A model generated the notes under the pieces. It was not told where the DNA came from. It was given only the letters and a program-made list of their open reading frames with translations, and did not search any database. Positions 39,350 to 48,015 of a DNA stretch of 64,000 nt are shown here, one piece after another. The stretch is from contig CAWCUU010000002.1 in NCBI GenBank assembly GCA_963798855.1, positions 124,001-188,000 on the forward strand, given 5' to 3'. Each line of letters begins with the position of its first letter. The first letter of the stretch is position 1. The position numbers were made by a program, and so were the translations under genes. The DNA is from CAWCUU01 sp963798855 (lineage in GTDB: Bacteria; Gemmatimonadota; Gemmatimonadetes; Longimicrobiales; RSA9).

Positions 39350-39559
39350 TCAACCCCCTCCCGGTCCCGAAGGCGATGCCCCACCTGCCCGCGTCAGGAA
39401 GGCGCGGAGCCGGCCCCACGCCTCCCCGTACGCGGTCCAGCCTCCCGCCCTGAGACCGTCCTCGGCCTCGTTCATCAGCTCGAGGCCCTGCCGCCTCCAC
39501 TCGGCGACCAGAGGTGCGACCGACGGGAGCGACGGAACCGCCTTCGTCGAGTCGCCATC
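39350..39559 (-). pseudogene. Remnant resembling the C-terminus of an UPF0182 membrane protein
   Basis: The minus strand encodes SVAPLVAEWRRQGLELMNEA, then EDGLRAGGWTAYGEAWGRLRAFL, ending at a stop at 39350. The order of a helical segment followed by (L)RxGdWxAYGExxxRLxxxL is characteristic of the C-terminal tail of UPF0182 (COG1615) proteins. The roughly 900-residue membrane and extracellular parts of that family are missing: upstream the frame meets the promoter region of the plus-strand gene at 39685. I take it as a decayed 3' end. It is the only content I can see in the 383-bp gap between the TerB-like gene and the next gene. Confidence 0.4.
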
Positions 39560-39684
39560 CTCCGCGCGTGCCTCTCGCGCGAAGTGCATCCGGATGAGCC
39601 AGTCTTGTCCGTGACTCTTGACCCCCCAACGCCGATGACGCAACTGTGCGGGAGAAGTCGTCCCCGTGTAGGAGAGGCTCTCCC

Positions 39685-41931
39685 ATGAACCACCTCCCAC
39701 GTCTTGCCGGCACCACCCTGCTCCTGTGCGGCGCCGCCCTTGCCCCGACGCCCGCCCGTGCGCAGTCGGTCCTCGGACGCTTCGTCGACGCGGCGAAGGA
39801 CGCGCCGATACCGGGAGCAGTCGTGACTCTGAAGGACTCGACCGGCGCCGACGTCGCCAGCACGTTGACGGACGAGCAGGGCCGATTCCTGCTGAGGGCT
39901 CCGTCCGCCGGCCGCTACTCGCTGCGCGCGGAGCGGATCGGGTTCCAGAGCACCACGACCGCGCTGCTCTCGCTCGCGTCCGACGCCACGCGCGAGATCC
40001 GCCTCGAGTCCTCCGAGCAGGCCGTGGAGCTCGAGGGCGTCGTCGCCACGGGCGAACGACGCTGCACCGTGAGGCCCGAGTCGGCGCTGCGGACGGCCGC
40101 CCTGTGGGAGGAGGCGCGCAAGGCGCTCGAAGCCGCCCGGCTGGCCGAGCGCAAGCGGATGCTGCGCTACGACGTGGTCGAGTACCAGCGAGAGCTGGAC
40201 CCGCACAAGCTCGCGGTGCGCACGGAGGAGCGCGCCCGCCACTCGGACTACGCGCGGCACCCGTTCGGCGCGAAGCTGTCGGCCGCCGAGCTCTCGCGGG
40301 GCGGCTACATCCAGCAGCGCGGCGGCACGACGTACTACTACGCTCCCGACCCCGACGTGCTTCTCTCCGACGAGTTCCTCGGCGACCACTGCTTCCGCGT
40401 CCAGACCGGCGACACGCTCGTCGGCCTCGCCTTCGAGCCGGTCGGTGGACGCAAGGTGCCGGAGATCGAGGGCACGATGTGGCTGGAGCCCCATTCCGCC
40501 GAGCTGCGCACGGTCGAGTACCGCTACACGCGACTCCCGTACAGCGTGCCCGGGGACGAGATCGGCGGCCGCATCCAGGTCGAGCGGCTGTCGAGCGGCC
40601 TGCACATCATCTCGCGCTGGCGCATCCGCATGCCGGTGGTCGAGCTGTCGAACCCGCGCGAGAGTCGGCTGCCGGGCGGCCACTTCGGATTTCAGCGCGC
40701 GGAGCTGACCGGCATCCATGAGACCGGCGGCGAGGTGGCGGGTGTGACCGCCGGCGACGGATCGCGTGAGTTCTCGCAGCGCACCGCCTCGCTCGTCGGC
40801 GTCGCCTGGGACAGCGCGGCGGCGCACGCGCTGGTCGGCGCCACGGTCAGGCTGATCGGCACCTCGCACGAGGCGAAGACGAGCGGGGATGGCCGATTCA
40901 GAATGACGGGCCTGCCGGAGGGGGTGTACCTCGTCTCCGTCCAGCACCCGCGGCTCGACAGCCTCGGCCTCGTGCCGCCGCTCCAGCCGATCGAGCTGGT
41001 CCCCGGAAAGGAGACGGCGCTGCGCTTCGGCGTGCCGGCCACGATCGCGCGCGCCGACACCTCCGCAGGGCGAATCCGCGTCGCGGGACGTAGTGTCGGA
41101 TCGGGCAGCAGCGTCACCATCGACGGACGGGTGACGGGGCTGGACGGAAGTCCGCTCGTCGGTGCCCAGGCGATCGTCGTGCTGGACCCGACGATCCGGC
41201 AGGAGATCGGCGCACTCACGGACGAGGACGGCCGCTTCCGCCTCTCGGGCGTCCCGGCGGGCGCCCACTCCGTCGCGATCCGGCAGATCGGCTACGCCGC
41301 CGAGTCGCTGCGACTCGACGTTTCGGCCGGCGAGTCGCTCGAGGTCAATGCCGCGCTCGCGCCGCGTCCGATCACCATCGCCGCGATCACCGTCGAAGGG
41401 AGACCGTCGAGCCGGGTGCAGACGCTCGCCGCGGGGTTCGAGGAGCGACGCCGCCGCGGCAACGGCTTCTTCATCGACCGCGCCATGATCCAGCAACGGC
41501 GCGCCGTCACGACGAGCGAGGTGCTGGAGCTCGCGCCCGCGATCACCCGCCGCTGCAACTACAGCGTGGACTTCGCCAACAGCTGCATGATCCGGTTCAG
41601 CTCCGTCGAGAACACGGTGGGCATCCTGTCGAACCACCCGGCGCCGCCCAGCCCCTTCATCCCCGGCAAATTCTCGAACGCGAAGCCGGGCACCGTCTAT
41701 CAGATGACGGCGGAGACCGGATGCCCGGTGCAGTACTACCTGGACGGTCTGCCGTACCCGGTCACCGAAGACAACTTCGAGGACATCGACCTGCACATCC
41801 CGCCGCAGATGATCGAAACCATCGAGGTGTATCGGCCCTCGGAGGTGCCGGTTGCATTCGCGGGTGGAACCGGATCGCGGTGTGGCGTCGTAGTGATCTG
41901 GACACGAAGCAGCCTGAGCAAGCAAGGCTGA
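39685..41931 (+). CDS. Exported CarboxypepD_reg protein with TonB-plug-like C-terminus, no barrel
   Basis: The protein has 748 residues. A signal peptide (1-26, ending near ARAQ) is followed by a carboxypeptidase regulatory-like domain (VLGRFVDAAKDAPIPGAVVTL). Residues 115-365 are a middle region unlike known domains (YRYTRLPYSVPGDEIGGRI). Two more CarboxypepD_reg domains (about 370-455 and 480-560; VDGRVTGLDGSPLVGAQAIV type) follow. The C-terminal 180 residues resemble a TonB receptor plug (FFIDRAMIQQRRAVTTSEVL, YYLDGLPYP, IETIEVYRPSEVP) and the protein stops where the barrel should begin. AGGAGAGG precedes the ATG by seven bases. Related plug-only proteins are common in Gemmatimonadota; the role is unknown. 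Confidence 0.75.
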   Translation: MNHLPRLAGTTLLLCGAALAPTPARAQSVLGRFVDAAKDAPIPGAVVTLKDSTGADVASTLTDEQGRFLLRAPSAGRYSLRAERIGFQSTTTALLSLASDATREIRLESSEQAVELEGVVATGERRCTVRPESALRTAALWEEARKALEAARLAERKRMLRYDVVEYQRELDPHKLAVRTEERARHSDYARHPFGAKLSAAELSRGGYIQQRGGTTYYYAPDPDVLLSDEFLGDHCFRVQTGDTLVGLAFEPVGGRKVPEIEGTMWLEPHSAELRTVEYRYTRLPYSVPGDEIGGRIQVERLSSGLHIISRWRIRMPVVELSNPRESRLPGGHFGFQRAELTGIHETGGEVAGVTAGDGSREFSQRTASLVGVAWDSAAAHALVGATVRLIGTSHEAKTSGDGRFRMTGLPEGVYLVSVQHPRLDSLGLVPPLQPIELVPGKETALRFGVPATIARADTSAGRIRVAGRSVGSGSSVTIDGRVTGLDGSPLVGAQAIVVLDPTIRQEIGALTDEDGRFRLSGVPAGAHSVAIRQIGYAAESLRLDVSAGESLEVNAALAPRPITIAAITVEGRPSSRVQTLAAGFEERRRRGNGFFIDRAMIQQRRAVTTSEVLELAPAITRRCNYSVDFANSCMIRFSSVENTVGILSNHPAPPSPFIPGKFSNAKPGTVYQMTAETGCPVQYYLDGLPYPVTEDNFEDIDLHIPPQMIETIEVYRPSEVPVAFAGGTGSRCGVVVIWTRSSLSKQG

Positions 41932-41989
41932 ACGAAGAGCCGAGCGGAGCCGCGACGACGCGGCTCTCGACCCCCGTCCGGAGGTGAGC

Positions 41990-44743
41990 ATGTCCCGTCG
42001 CACGCCAATCCTACCACTGCTCGCGGCCGCCATGCTGCTGACGGCCGGCACGGTGGCCGCACAGACGCCACCCGGCGCATCGATCGACATACCGTTCCAG
42101 AAGTTCGTCCTGGACAACGGGCTGACGCTGATCGTGCACGAGGACCACAAGGCGCCGATCGCCGCCGTCAACATCTGGTATCATGTCGGCTCCAAGAACG
42201 AGCCCGAGGGACGCACCGGCTTCGCGCACCTCTTCGAGCACCTGATGTTCAACGGCAGCGAGAATCATCCGGGCGAGTACTTCGAGCCGTTCGAGCGCGT
42301 CGGCGCCACCGACATGAACGGCACGACGAACGAGGACCGGACGAATTACTTCGAGAACGTTCCGACGCCGGCGCTGGACATGGCGTTGTGGATGGAATCG
42401 GACCGAATGGGCCACCTGGTCGGCGCGATCGACCAGGGCAAGCTCGACGAGCAGCGCGGCGTGGTGCAGAACGAGAAGCGGCAAGGCGAGAATCAGCCCT
42501 ACGCCAAGGTCTTCGACCTGATCCCGGAGAACAGCTATCCGGCCGGGCACCCGTACCACCACACCGTCATCGGCTCGATGGAGGACCTGGACGCGGCGAG
42601 CCTCGATGATGTGAAGCAGTGGTTCTCGACGTACTACGGGCCGAACAACGCCGTGCTCGTCGTCGCCGGGGATGTGAACGCGGAAACGGTGCATCAGAAG
42701 GTGCAGAAGTACTTCGGCGACATCCCGCCGGGTCCGCCGATCGAGAAGGCCGAGGCGTGGATCGCGCCGATGCGCGGCAGCAACCGCCAGATCGTGGAGG
42801 ACCGTGTGCCGCAGGCCCGCATCTACAAGATCTGGAACGTGCCGGAGTGGGGATCGCCGGACGAGACGTACCTCGACCTCGTGACCGACGTGCTGGCGGC
42901 CGGGAAGACCTCCCGCCTCTACAAGCGGCTCGTCTACGACGACCAGATCGCGACCGACGCACGCGCGTTCATCGACGACAAGGAGATCGGTGGGCAGGTC
43001 ATGATCTGGGCGACCGCGTTGCCCGGCGAGGAACTCGGGCCGGTGGAGAAGGCGGTCGACGAGGAGCTCGCGCGATTCATCGCGGAGGGGCCGACGGCGG
43101 AGGAGCTCGAGCGCGTGAAGACGCAATATCGCGCCAACTTCATCCGCGGCATCGAGCGGATCGGCGGCTTCGGTGGCAAGTCCGACGTACTTGCGCGCAA
43201 CCAGGCGTTCCTCGGACGGCCGGACGCCTACAAGCAGATCCTGGCGCGGGTCGCGTCCGCAACGGCGGCCGACCTGCAGGGCGCGGCGAAGCGCTGGCTG
43301 TCGGACGGCGTGCTGGCGGTCGAGGTGCACCCGTATCCGAAACTCGCGGCCGCCGCGACGGGCGCCGATCGGTCGCAGCTGCCGGCCGTCGGGACGCCGC
43401 CGAAGGCGAAGTTCGCGTCGCTGCAGCGCGCGTCGCTGTCGAACGGCATGAACGTGATCGTCGCGGAGCGGCACGCCGTACCGGTCGTGCTCTTCCAGCT
43501 GATGGTGGACGCGGGGTTTGCGGCGGATGCCGGCGGCAAGCCGGGTACGGCCGACCTGGCGATGGACATGATGGACGAGGGCACGGCCTCGCGTTCCTCG
43601 CTCGAGATCAGCGACCAGCTCGCGCGGCTCGGCGCGACCCTGAACACGGGCTCCAACCTGGACATGTCCACGGTCTCGCTGTCCACGCTGAAGGAGAACC
43701 TCGACCCGGCGCTGGAGCTCTACGCGGACGTCGTCCTGCATCCGTCCTTCCCGGACGAGGACTTCAAGCGGTTGCAGGCACAGCAGATCGCGGCGATCCA
43801 GCGGGAAAAGGTCTCACCCGTGCCGATGGCGCTGCGCATCTACCCCGCGCTCCTGTACGGAAAGGGGCACGCCTACGGCAATCCGCTCACGGGATCCGGC
43901 ACCGAGCAGTCGGTCGCCTCGATGACGACGGACGACCTGAAGCGCTTCCACGACATGTGGTTCCACCCGAACAACGCGACGCTGGTCGTGGTCGGCGACA
44001 TCACAATGGCCGAGTTGAAGCCGAAGCTCGAGCGTCGCTTCGCCGGCTGGAAGCGAGCCGACGTACCGAAGAAGAACATCGCCGAGGTCGCGCCGAAGCA
44101 GAAGTCCGTGGTCTACCTCGTGGACAGGCCCGGCTCCGGGCAGTCCATCATCCTGGCCGGCAACATCGCGCCGCCGAAGGCGAACCCGGACGAGATCGCG
44201 ATCGAGACGATGAACGCGATCCTCGGTGGGCAGTTCGGCTCGCGAATCAACATGAACCTCCGCGAGGACAAGCACTGGTCGTATGGCGCGTTCACGCTCC
44301 TGTGGGACGCCCGCGGACAGCGGCCGTTCATCGTCTACGCTCCGGTGCAGACGGACAAGACGAAGGAGTCGATGCAGGAGGTGCAGAAGGAGCTCGAGGG
44401 GATCCTCGGCAGTCGGCCGGTGCAGGCGGAGGAGCTCTCGAAGGCCCAGAACAACGAGACACTGCAGCTTCCCGGGCGGTGGGAGACGAACGGAGCAGTC
44501 GCCGCCTCGATCGCGGAGATGGTCCGCTTCGGGCTGCCCGCCGACTACTTCGACACGTTCGCCGATCGGGTGAACGCGCTCGGCGCTGGCGCGATCTCCG
44601 CGGCCGCGAAAGAGGTGGTACAGCCGGACCGGCTCGTCTGGGTCGTGGTGGGCGACCGCTCGAAGATCGAGGCCGGCATCCGCGAGCTCGGGTTGGGCGA
44701 TGTGCGGGTCATCGACGTGGACGGCGAGGCCGTGACGCAGTAG
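41990..44743 (+). CDS. M16 family zinc metallopeptidase (two-domain pitrilysin type)
   Basis: The protein has 917 residues with a signal peptide (1-24, ending TVAAQ), so it is periplasmic or outer-membrane associated. The N-terminal M16 half has the inverted zinc motif HLFEH at residues 80-84 (His80, Glu83 base, His84) and the downstream Glu region NEKRQGEN, all intact. The second half (from about 480; SNGMNVIVAERHAVPVVLFQ) is the non-catalytic partner half, with SMTTDDLKRFHDMWFHPNNATLVVVGD. Together they form the usual clam-shell that degrades peptides. The ATG at 41990 is preferred to a GTG two codons upstream because GGAGG would overlap that codon. A 17-bp hairpin follows. Confidence 0.93.
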   Translation: MSRRTPILPLLAAAMLLTAGTVAAQTPPGASIDIPFQKFVLDNGLTLIVHEDHKAPIAAVNIWYHVGSKNEPEGRTGFAHLFEHLMFNGSENHPGEYFEPFERVGATDMNGTTNEDRTNYFENVPTPALDMALWMESDRMGHLVGAIDQGKLDEQRGVVQNEKRQGENQPYAKVFDLIPENSYPAGHPYHHTVIGSMEDLDAASLDDVKQWFSTYYGPNNAVLVVAGDVNAETVHQKVQKYFGDIPPGPPIEKAEAWIAPMRGSNRQIVEDRVPQARIYKIWNVPEWGSPDETYLDLVTDVLAAGKTSRLYKRLVYDDQIATDARAFIDDKEIGGQVMIWATALPGEELGPVEKAVDEELARFIAEGPTAEELERVKTQYRANFIRGIERIGGFGGKSDVLARNQAFLGRPDAYKQILARVASATAADLQGAAKRWLSDGVLAVEVHPYPKLAAAATGADRSQLPAVGTPPKAKFASLQRASLSNGMNVIVAERHAVPVVLFQLMVDAGFAADAGGKPGTADLAMDMMDEGTASRSSLEISDQLARLGATLNTGSNLDMSTVSLSTLKENLDPALELYADVVLHPSFPDEDFKRLQAQQIAAIQREKVSPVPMALRIYPALLYGKGHAYGNPLTGSGTEQSVASMTTDDLKRFHDMWFHPNNATLVVVGDITMAELKPKLERRFAGWKRADVPKKNIAEVAPKQKSVVYLVDRPGSGQSIILAGNIAPPKANPDEIAIETMNAILGGQFGSRINMNLREDKHWSYGAFTLLWDARGQRPFIVYAPVQTDKTKESMQEVQKELEGILGSRPVQAEELSKAQNNETLQLPGRWETNGAVAASIAEMVRFGLPADYFDTFADRVNALGAGAISAAAKEVVQPDRLVWVVVGDRSKIEAGIRELGLGDVRVIDVDGEAVTQ

Positions 44744-44765
44744 CGCGGGCAGCCCGGCCGGATAG

Positions 44766-44803
44766 GAACGGGCGCCGCGACCGTTGGGTCGCGGCGCCCG
44801 TTC
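44766..44803. terminator. 17-bp perfect hairpin between convergent genes
   Basis: 44766-44782 and 44787-44803 are perfect inverted copies with a GTTG loop. It lies between the stops of the M16 gene (plus) and the S8 gene (minus) and can serve both. No T tract follows on either side. Confidence 0.65.
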
Positions 44804-44865
44804 GCGCAGCCGGACGTCGGTGGACCGTCATTCCAGCCGCACCGAGCGAACGATGCCCTCAACGC

Positions 44866-46521
44866 TTACGGCTGCGTCTTCGTCGCGTGCTGCAGCGCCA
44901 TCCGGATTGCGGAGTAGCCGTTCACGATGCCGCCGGTGCGCGACAGCTCGCCGAAAGGAACCGTCTCGTCCTGCGTGCCGGGGCGCACTACCGACTGGTC
45001 GGCGTAGCGCGTCGCCGACTCGAGCAGAATCCGCTTCACGTCGGCCGGCTCCAGGTCCGGGAAGTACGCCATGAGCACGGCGGCGAGTCCCGTCACGACG
45101 GGCGCAGCCATGCTCGTCCCGCTCTCGCGCTTGTAGCCGCCGCCGGGAACGGAGGAGAGGATGTCCACACCCGGCGCGAAGACATCCACCTGCTGCGCGC
45201 CGTAGTTCGAGAAGGGAGCGGCCAGGCTGTCGGCGCCGCGCCACGATGAGGCGCCGACCTCGATCCAGCTCGCGGCCGTGTCGCCCGACGCGTAGACCCG
45301 GCTCGGATAGTCCGTCGCGGTCGCCAGATCCTCGGCATCGTTGCCGGCCGCGTGCACGAAGAGGACGCCCTTCGACACCGCGTAGCGGACCGCGTCGTCG
45401 ACGGCCGGCTTCTGCGGCGAGAAGCCCTTGCCGAAGCTCATGTTGATGATGTTCGCACCGTGGTCCGCCGCGTAGCGGATCGCGTTCGCGACGTCCTTGT
45501 CGCGCTCGTCGCCGTCCGGCACCGTGCGGATCGACATCACCCGGATGTCCGGACCCGCACCCGAGACGACCGCCCGACTCTCCCGCAACACGATCCCCGC
45601 CACGTGCGTGCCGTGCATCGCATCCGGCCCGACGACGTCCGTGTTGCCGTAGAGCCGCTCCGTCGGGTCCGAGTAGTCATCACCGACAATAGGGCGCGGG
45701 TCGTAGGACTCGTTCAGGCCGTACTCCATGTCGTTCTCGTAATGCTCCTTCGCCTCCGCCACCGCGTCCGGCGTGAGGCCGTGCGTCACGAGCTGCATGT
45801 AGATCGCCTGCGCCTGCTGGACCTCCGGGTTCGTCGGGTGGAGCGCCAAGACCCGCGCCGGAGTCACGCTGTCCGTCCCGAGCGCCCCCTGCAGCAGCGT
45901 CGTCGCTCGGGTCATCGCCGCATCGATCCGCTTCACCTGCTCCAGCGTCTGCTGCGACTCCTGACGCTTCCGCTCGAACTCCTTCGCGATCGCCTCGCAG
46001 TCCCGCATTCCTCCATCGGAACCACCGCTCGCCGTGCTTCCCTTGCATGCGACGTACTGCCGCGTCACCTCGTACGTGTCGTACTGCACGTCGCGGCCGT
46101 CCGCACCACCGATGAAGTTCCAGCCACGCACATCGTCCACGTAACCGTCGCCATCATCATCCTTGCCGTTCCCCGGAACCTCCCGACCGTTCGACCAGAG
46201 GTGGCTGCTGATCGCCTCGTGCGTCGTGTCCACGCCCCCGTCGATCACCGCGACCACCACGCTGCGCCCAGGGCTCCGCCCCTTCAGCAGCTCGCCCGCC
46301 CGATCCAGACCGATCCCGGGGAACGCGCCGGTCTGCGCATCCTGCAGCCACCACCCCTCCGGTGGCTCGGTGATCGGCGATGCCGTCGGCGGCGGCGCCG
46401 AAGTGGCCTCGGTCGGCGCCGGCGCGGGCCTCGGCGCGGGAGCCGCCGGCTCCACCGAGGCGCGCGGTGCGCACGCCACGGCCGTGAGCACCGGCAGCAG
46501 CAGTTGTGAGATTCGCTTCAT
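44866..46521 (-). CDS. S8 family subtilisin-like serine protease (lipoprotein)
   Basis: The protein has 551 residues. The signal peptide ends in TAVAC (Cys17, probable lipidation), followed by a Pro/Ala-rich linker to about residue 55. The catalytic triad is Asp94 (VVAVIDGGVD), His303 (MHGTHVAGIV) and Ser470 (GTSMAAPVVTG), with the oxyanion Asn in HAAGND. Between Asp and His lies an unusually long insert of about 170 residues, including helical EFERKRQESQQTLEQVKRID. An acidic DDDGDGYVDD stretch may bind calcium. The ATG at 46521 has GGAAAG six bases upstream and gives a normal signal peptide; an ATG five codons earlier has none. It is probably anchored in the cell envelope and digests exported protein. 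Confidence 0.92.
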   Translation of the reverse strand: MKRISQLLLPVLTAVACAPRASVEPAAPAPRPAPAPTEATSAPPPTASPITEPPEGWWLQDAQTGAFPGIGLDRAGELLKGRSPGRSVVVAVIDGGVDTTHEAISSHLWSNGREVPGNGKDDDGDGYVDDVRGWNFIGGADGRDVQYDTYEVTRQYVACKGSTASGGSDGGMRDCEAIAKEFERKRQESQQTLEQVKRIDAAMTRATTLLQGALGTDSVTPARVLALHPTNPEVQQAQAIYMQLVTHGLTPDAVAEAKEHYENDMEYGLNESYDPRPIVGDDYSDPTERLYGNTDVVGPDAMHGTHVAGIVLRESRAVVSGAGPDIRVMSIRTVPDGDERDKDVANAIRYAADHGANIINMSFGKGFSPQKPAVDDAVRYAVSKGVLFVHAAGNDAEDLATATDYPSRVYASGDTAASWIEVGASSWRGADSLAAPFSNYGAQQVDVFAPGVDILSSVPGGGYKRESGTSMAAPVVTGLAAVLMAYFPDLEPADVKRILLESATRYADQSVVRPGTQDETVPFGELSRTGGIVNGYSAIRMALQHATKTQP

Positions 46522-46571
46522 GCGTCGTCTTTCCATTCAACGGGTTCGGATACGCGAAGGTTTAGCAGGTC

Positions 46572-46852
46572 TAGCAGGTCGCTGAAGAACTGGAGCGAGC
46601 CGCGTTGCGGGCGCCACGAGGCCAGATCCGAGGCGGCGCGACGACGCGATGTCGAACGCCATTGGGGAGGAGCACCAACGCTGGAGATGGCCCCGTGCCG
46701 CCCGCAACCCGAAGGGCGCGTGGCGGTTGCGCGGGTGATCCTTCGTTTCTCGTCGTCACCGATGCGCAGGGCATCGCTTCCTCCTCGTTCCTCGGCTGAC
46801 CCGCGCAAGCGCCTCGCGCGCGGCCGCACCCCAGTTCTTCAGCGACCTGCTA
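46572..46852. mobile_element. MITE-like element with 22-bp perfect terminal inverted repeats
   Basis: A 22-base sequence at 46572-46593 (TAGCAGGTCGCTGAAGAACT plus GG) recurs as an exact inverted copy at 46831-46852, bounding 281 bp with no credible gene inside. The left end is preceded by an extra tandem TAGCAGGTC. No clear target-site duplication is seen. Size and ends fit a non-autonomous transposable element or a REP-like bime. It fills much of the 652-bp gap between the S8 gene and the next gene; the remainder (46853-47160) holds nothing I recognise. Confidence 0.65.
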
Positions 46853-47173
46853 GGGTACCCCGCATCGGCCGGTGTGTGTTCCTGGACAACGGCTTATGGC
46901 GCCCGGAGAGGTTGGCGTGCGGCGGCGCGGCGCGCAACGTCGGTTGCCTCCACATCTTTGCGGCCGAGCCAGGAAACCCTTGACGGCGGGACCATGCCGA
47001 AGCACTCTGGTCCGAGCGTTCGCGACTCCGGCCGAGAGGCCGGCCCTCCCCCGCGGGCGTGACGAGGGGCGTACCCGTTCCCTCTCCCCATCCTCGACGA
47101 CAGGCCCCCTGGGCGGGGTTCGTGTGTCGGCGTCCGAACGGGCGCCGCGGTGGAACACATCAAGGAGAGAAGC

Positions 47174-47806
47174 ATGCGCAAGGTCATGTTCGGCCTCGGC
47201 GTGGCGGCGCTCGCCGTCGCTGGAGGCGCGTCCGCACAGGTCTGCACGGGGATGCCGGCCTCGCACGCCACGCTCGCCGGGACGATGAGCTTCCCGACGG
47301 ACGCGAAGGAATACGGGGTGACCGGCGCTCTGTCGCCGGTACCGGGGCTGTTCCTGTCGGCCGGCTACGAGCGGCTGCAGCCGAACGAGTCGGGCGCGCA
47401 GGGCGCGAACGGCTTCGTCGGCGGGATATCGATGAACATGCTGCCGGCGAGCCTGGGATCGTCGATCGGTCTGTCGGTATGTCCGACGGCGGAGTTCGGC
47501 TACATGAGCGCGGCGGGCGTGAAGCTGTACGAGGTGCCGCTGGGGGTGGGCTTCGGCGCGACGCTGTCGCCGCCGGCGTCGCCGATCTCGATCCACCCGT
47601 ACGTGGTTCCGGAGATTCTGCTCGGCAAGGTCACGATCGATGCGGGCACAGCCGGCAGCATCAGCTCGGACTGGTCGAGCGACTTCGGGATGCGCGGCGG
47701 CGTCATGATCGGACTGCAGCGCTTCTACTTCGGTCCGGAGCTGACGAAGGTGTTCGTGGACGGCAGCGATGCGGTGTTCGGCGTGAGGGTGGGCGTGAGG
47801 ATGTAG
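47174..47806 (+). CDS. Small outer-membrane beta-barrel-like protein
   Basis: The protein has 210 residues. A signal peptide (1-22, ending GGASAQ) is followed by alternating hydrophobic/polar strands such as GLFLSAGYERL, SIGLSVCPTAEFGYM and EVPLGVGFGATL. It ends in FGPELTKVFVDGSDAVFGVRVGVRM, with a terminal strand suited to Bam-dependent barrel insertion. Its size fits an eight-stranded barrel. Two Cys (near VCTG and VCPT) may pair. AAGGAG lies six bases before the ATG at 47174; an in-frame GTG eight codons upstream is less likely. It is a single-gene unit with its own terminator. The function is unknown. Confidence 0.75.
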   Translation: MRKVMFGLGVAALAVAGGASAQVCTGMPASHATLAGTMSFPTDAKEYGVTGALSPVPGLFLSAGYERLQPNESGAQGANGFVGGISMNMLPASLGSSIGLSVCPTAEFGYMSAAGVKLYEVPLGVGFGATLSPPASPISIHPYVVPEILLGKVTIDAGTAGSISSDWSSDFGMRGGVMIGLQRFYFGPELTKVFVDGSDAVFGVRVGVRM

Positions 47807-47841
47807 CGGCGGAGATTCCGTTCCGTCGAATTCGATGTGAG

Positions 47842-47882
47842 GCCGCGGGCGATGAGGTCTGGTCGCCCGCGGCTCTTTTTTT
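47842..47882 (+). terminator. Rho-independent terminator
   Basis: GCCGCGGGCGA (47842-47852) pairs perfectly with TCGCCCGCGGC (47863-47873) over a 10-base loop, followed by TC and seven T. This is the clearest intrinsic terminator in the window. Confidence 0.93.
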
Positions 47883-48015
47883 GGCGATGCGACCAGCTTG
47901 CGCGGCGCGCCGGCGATCTCCATTCGCGTCCGCACCTGCATCCGTCTATTTTCGTCGCCTGCGGGTCTTTCTTCTTCCCGGGCATGCCCGGGTCATCGCC
48001 TCAGCGGAGGGTGAA

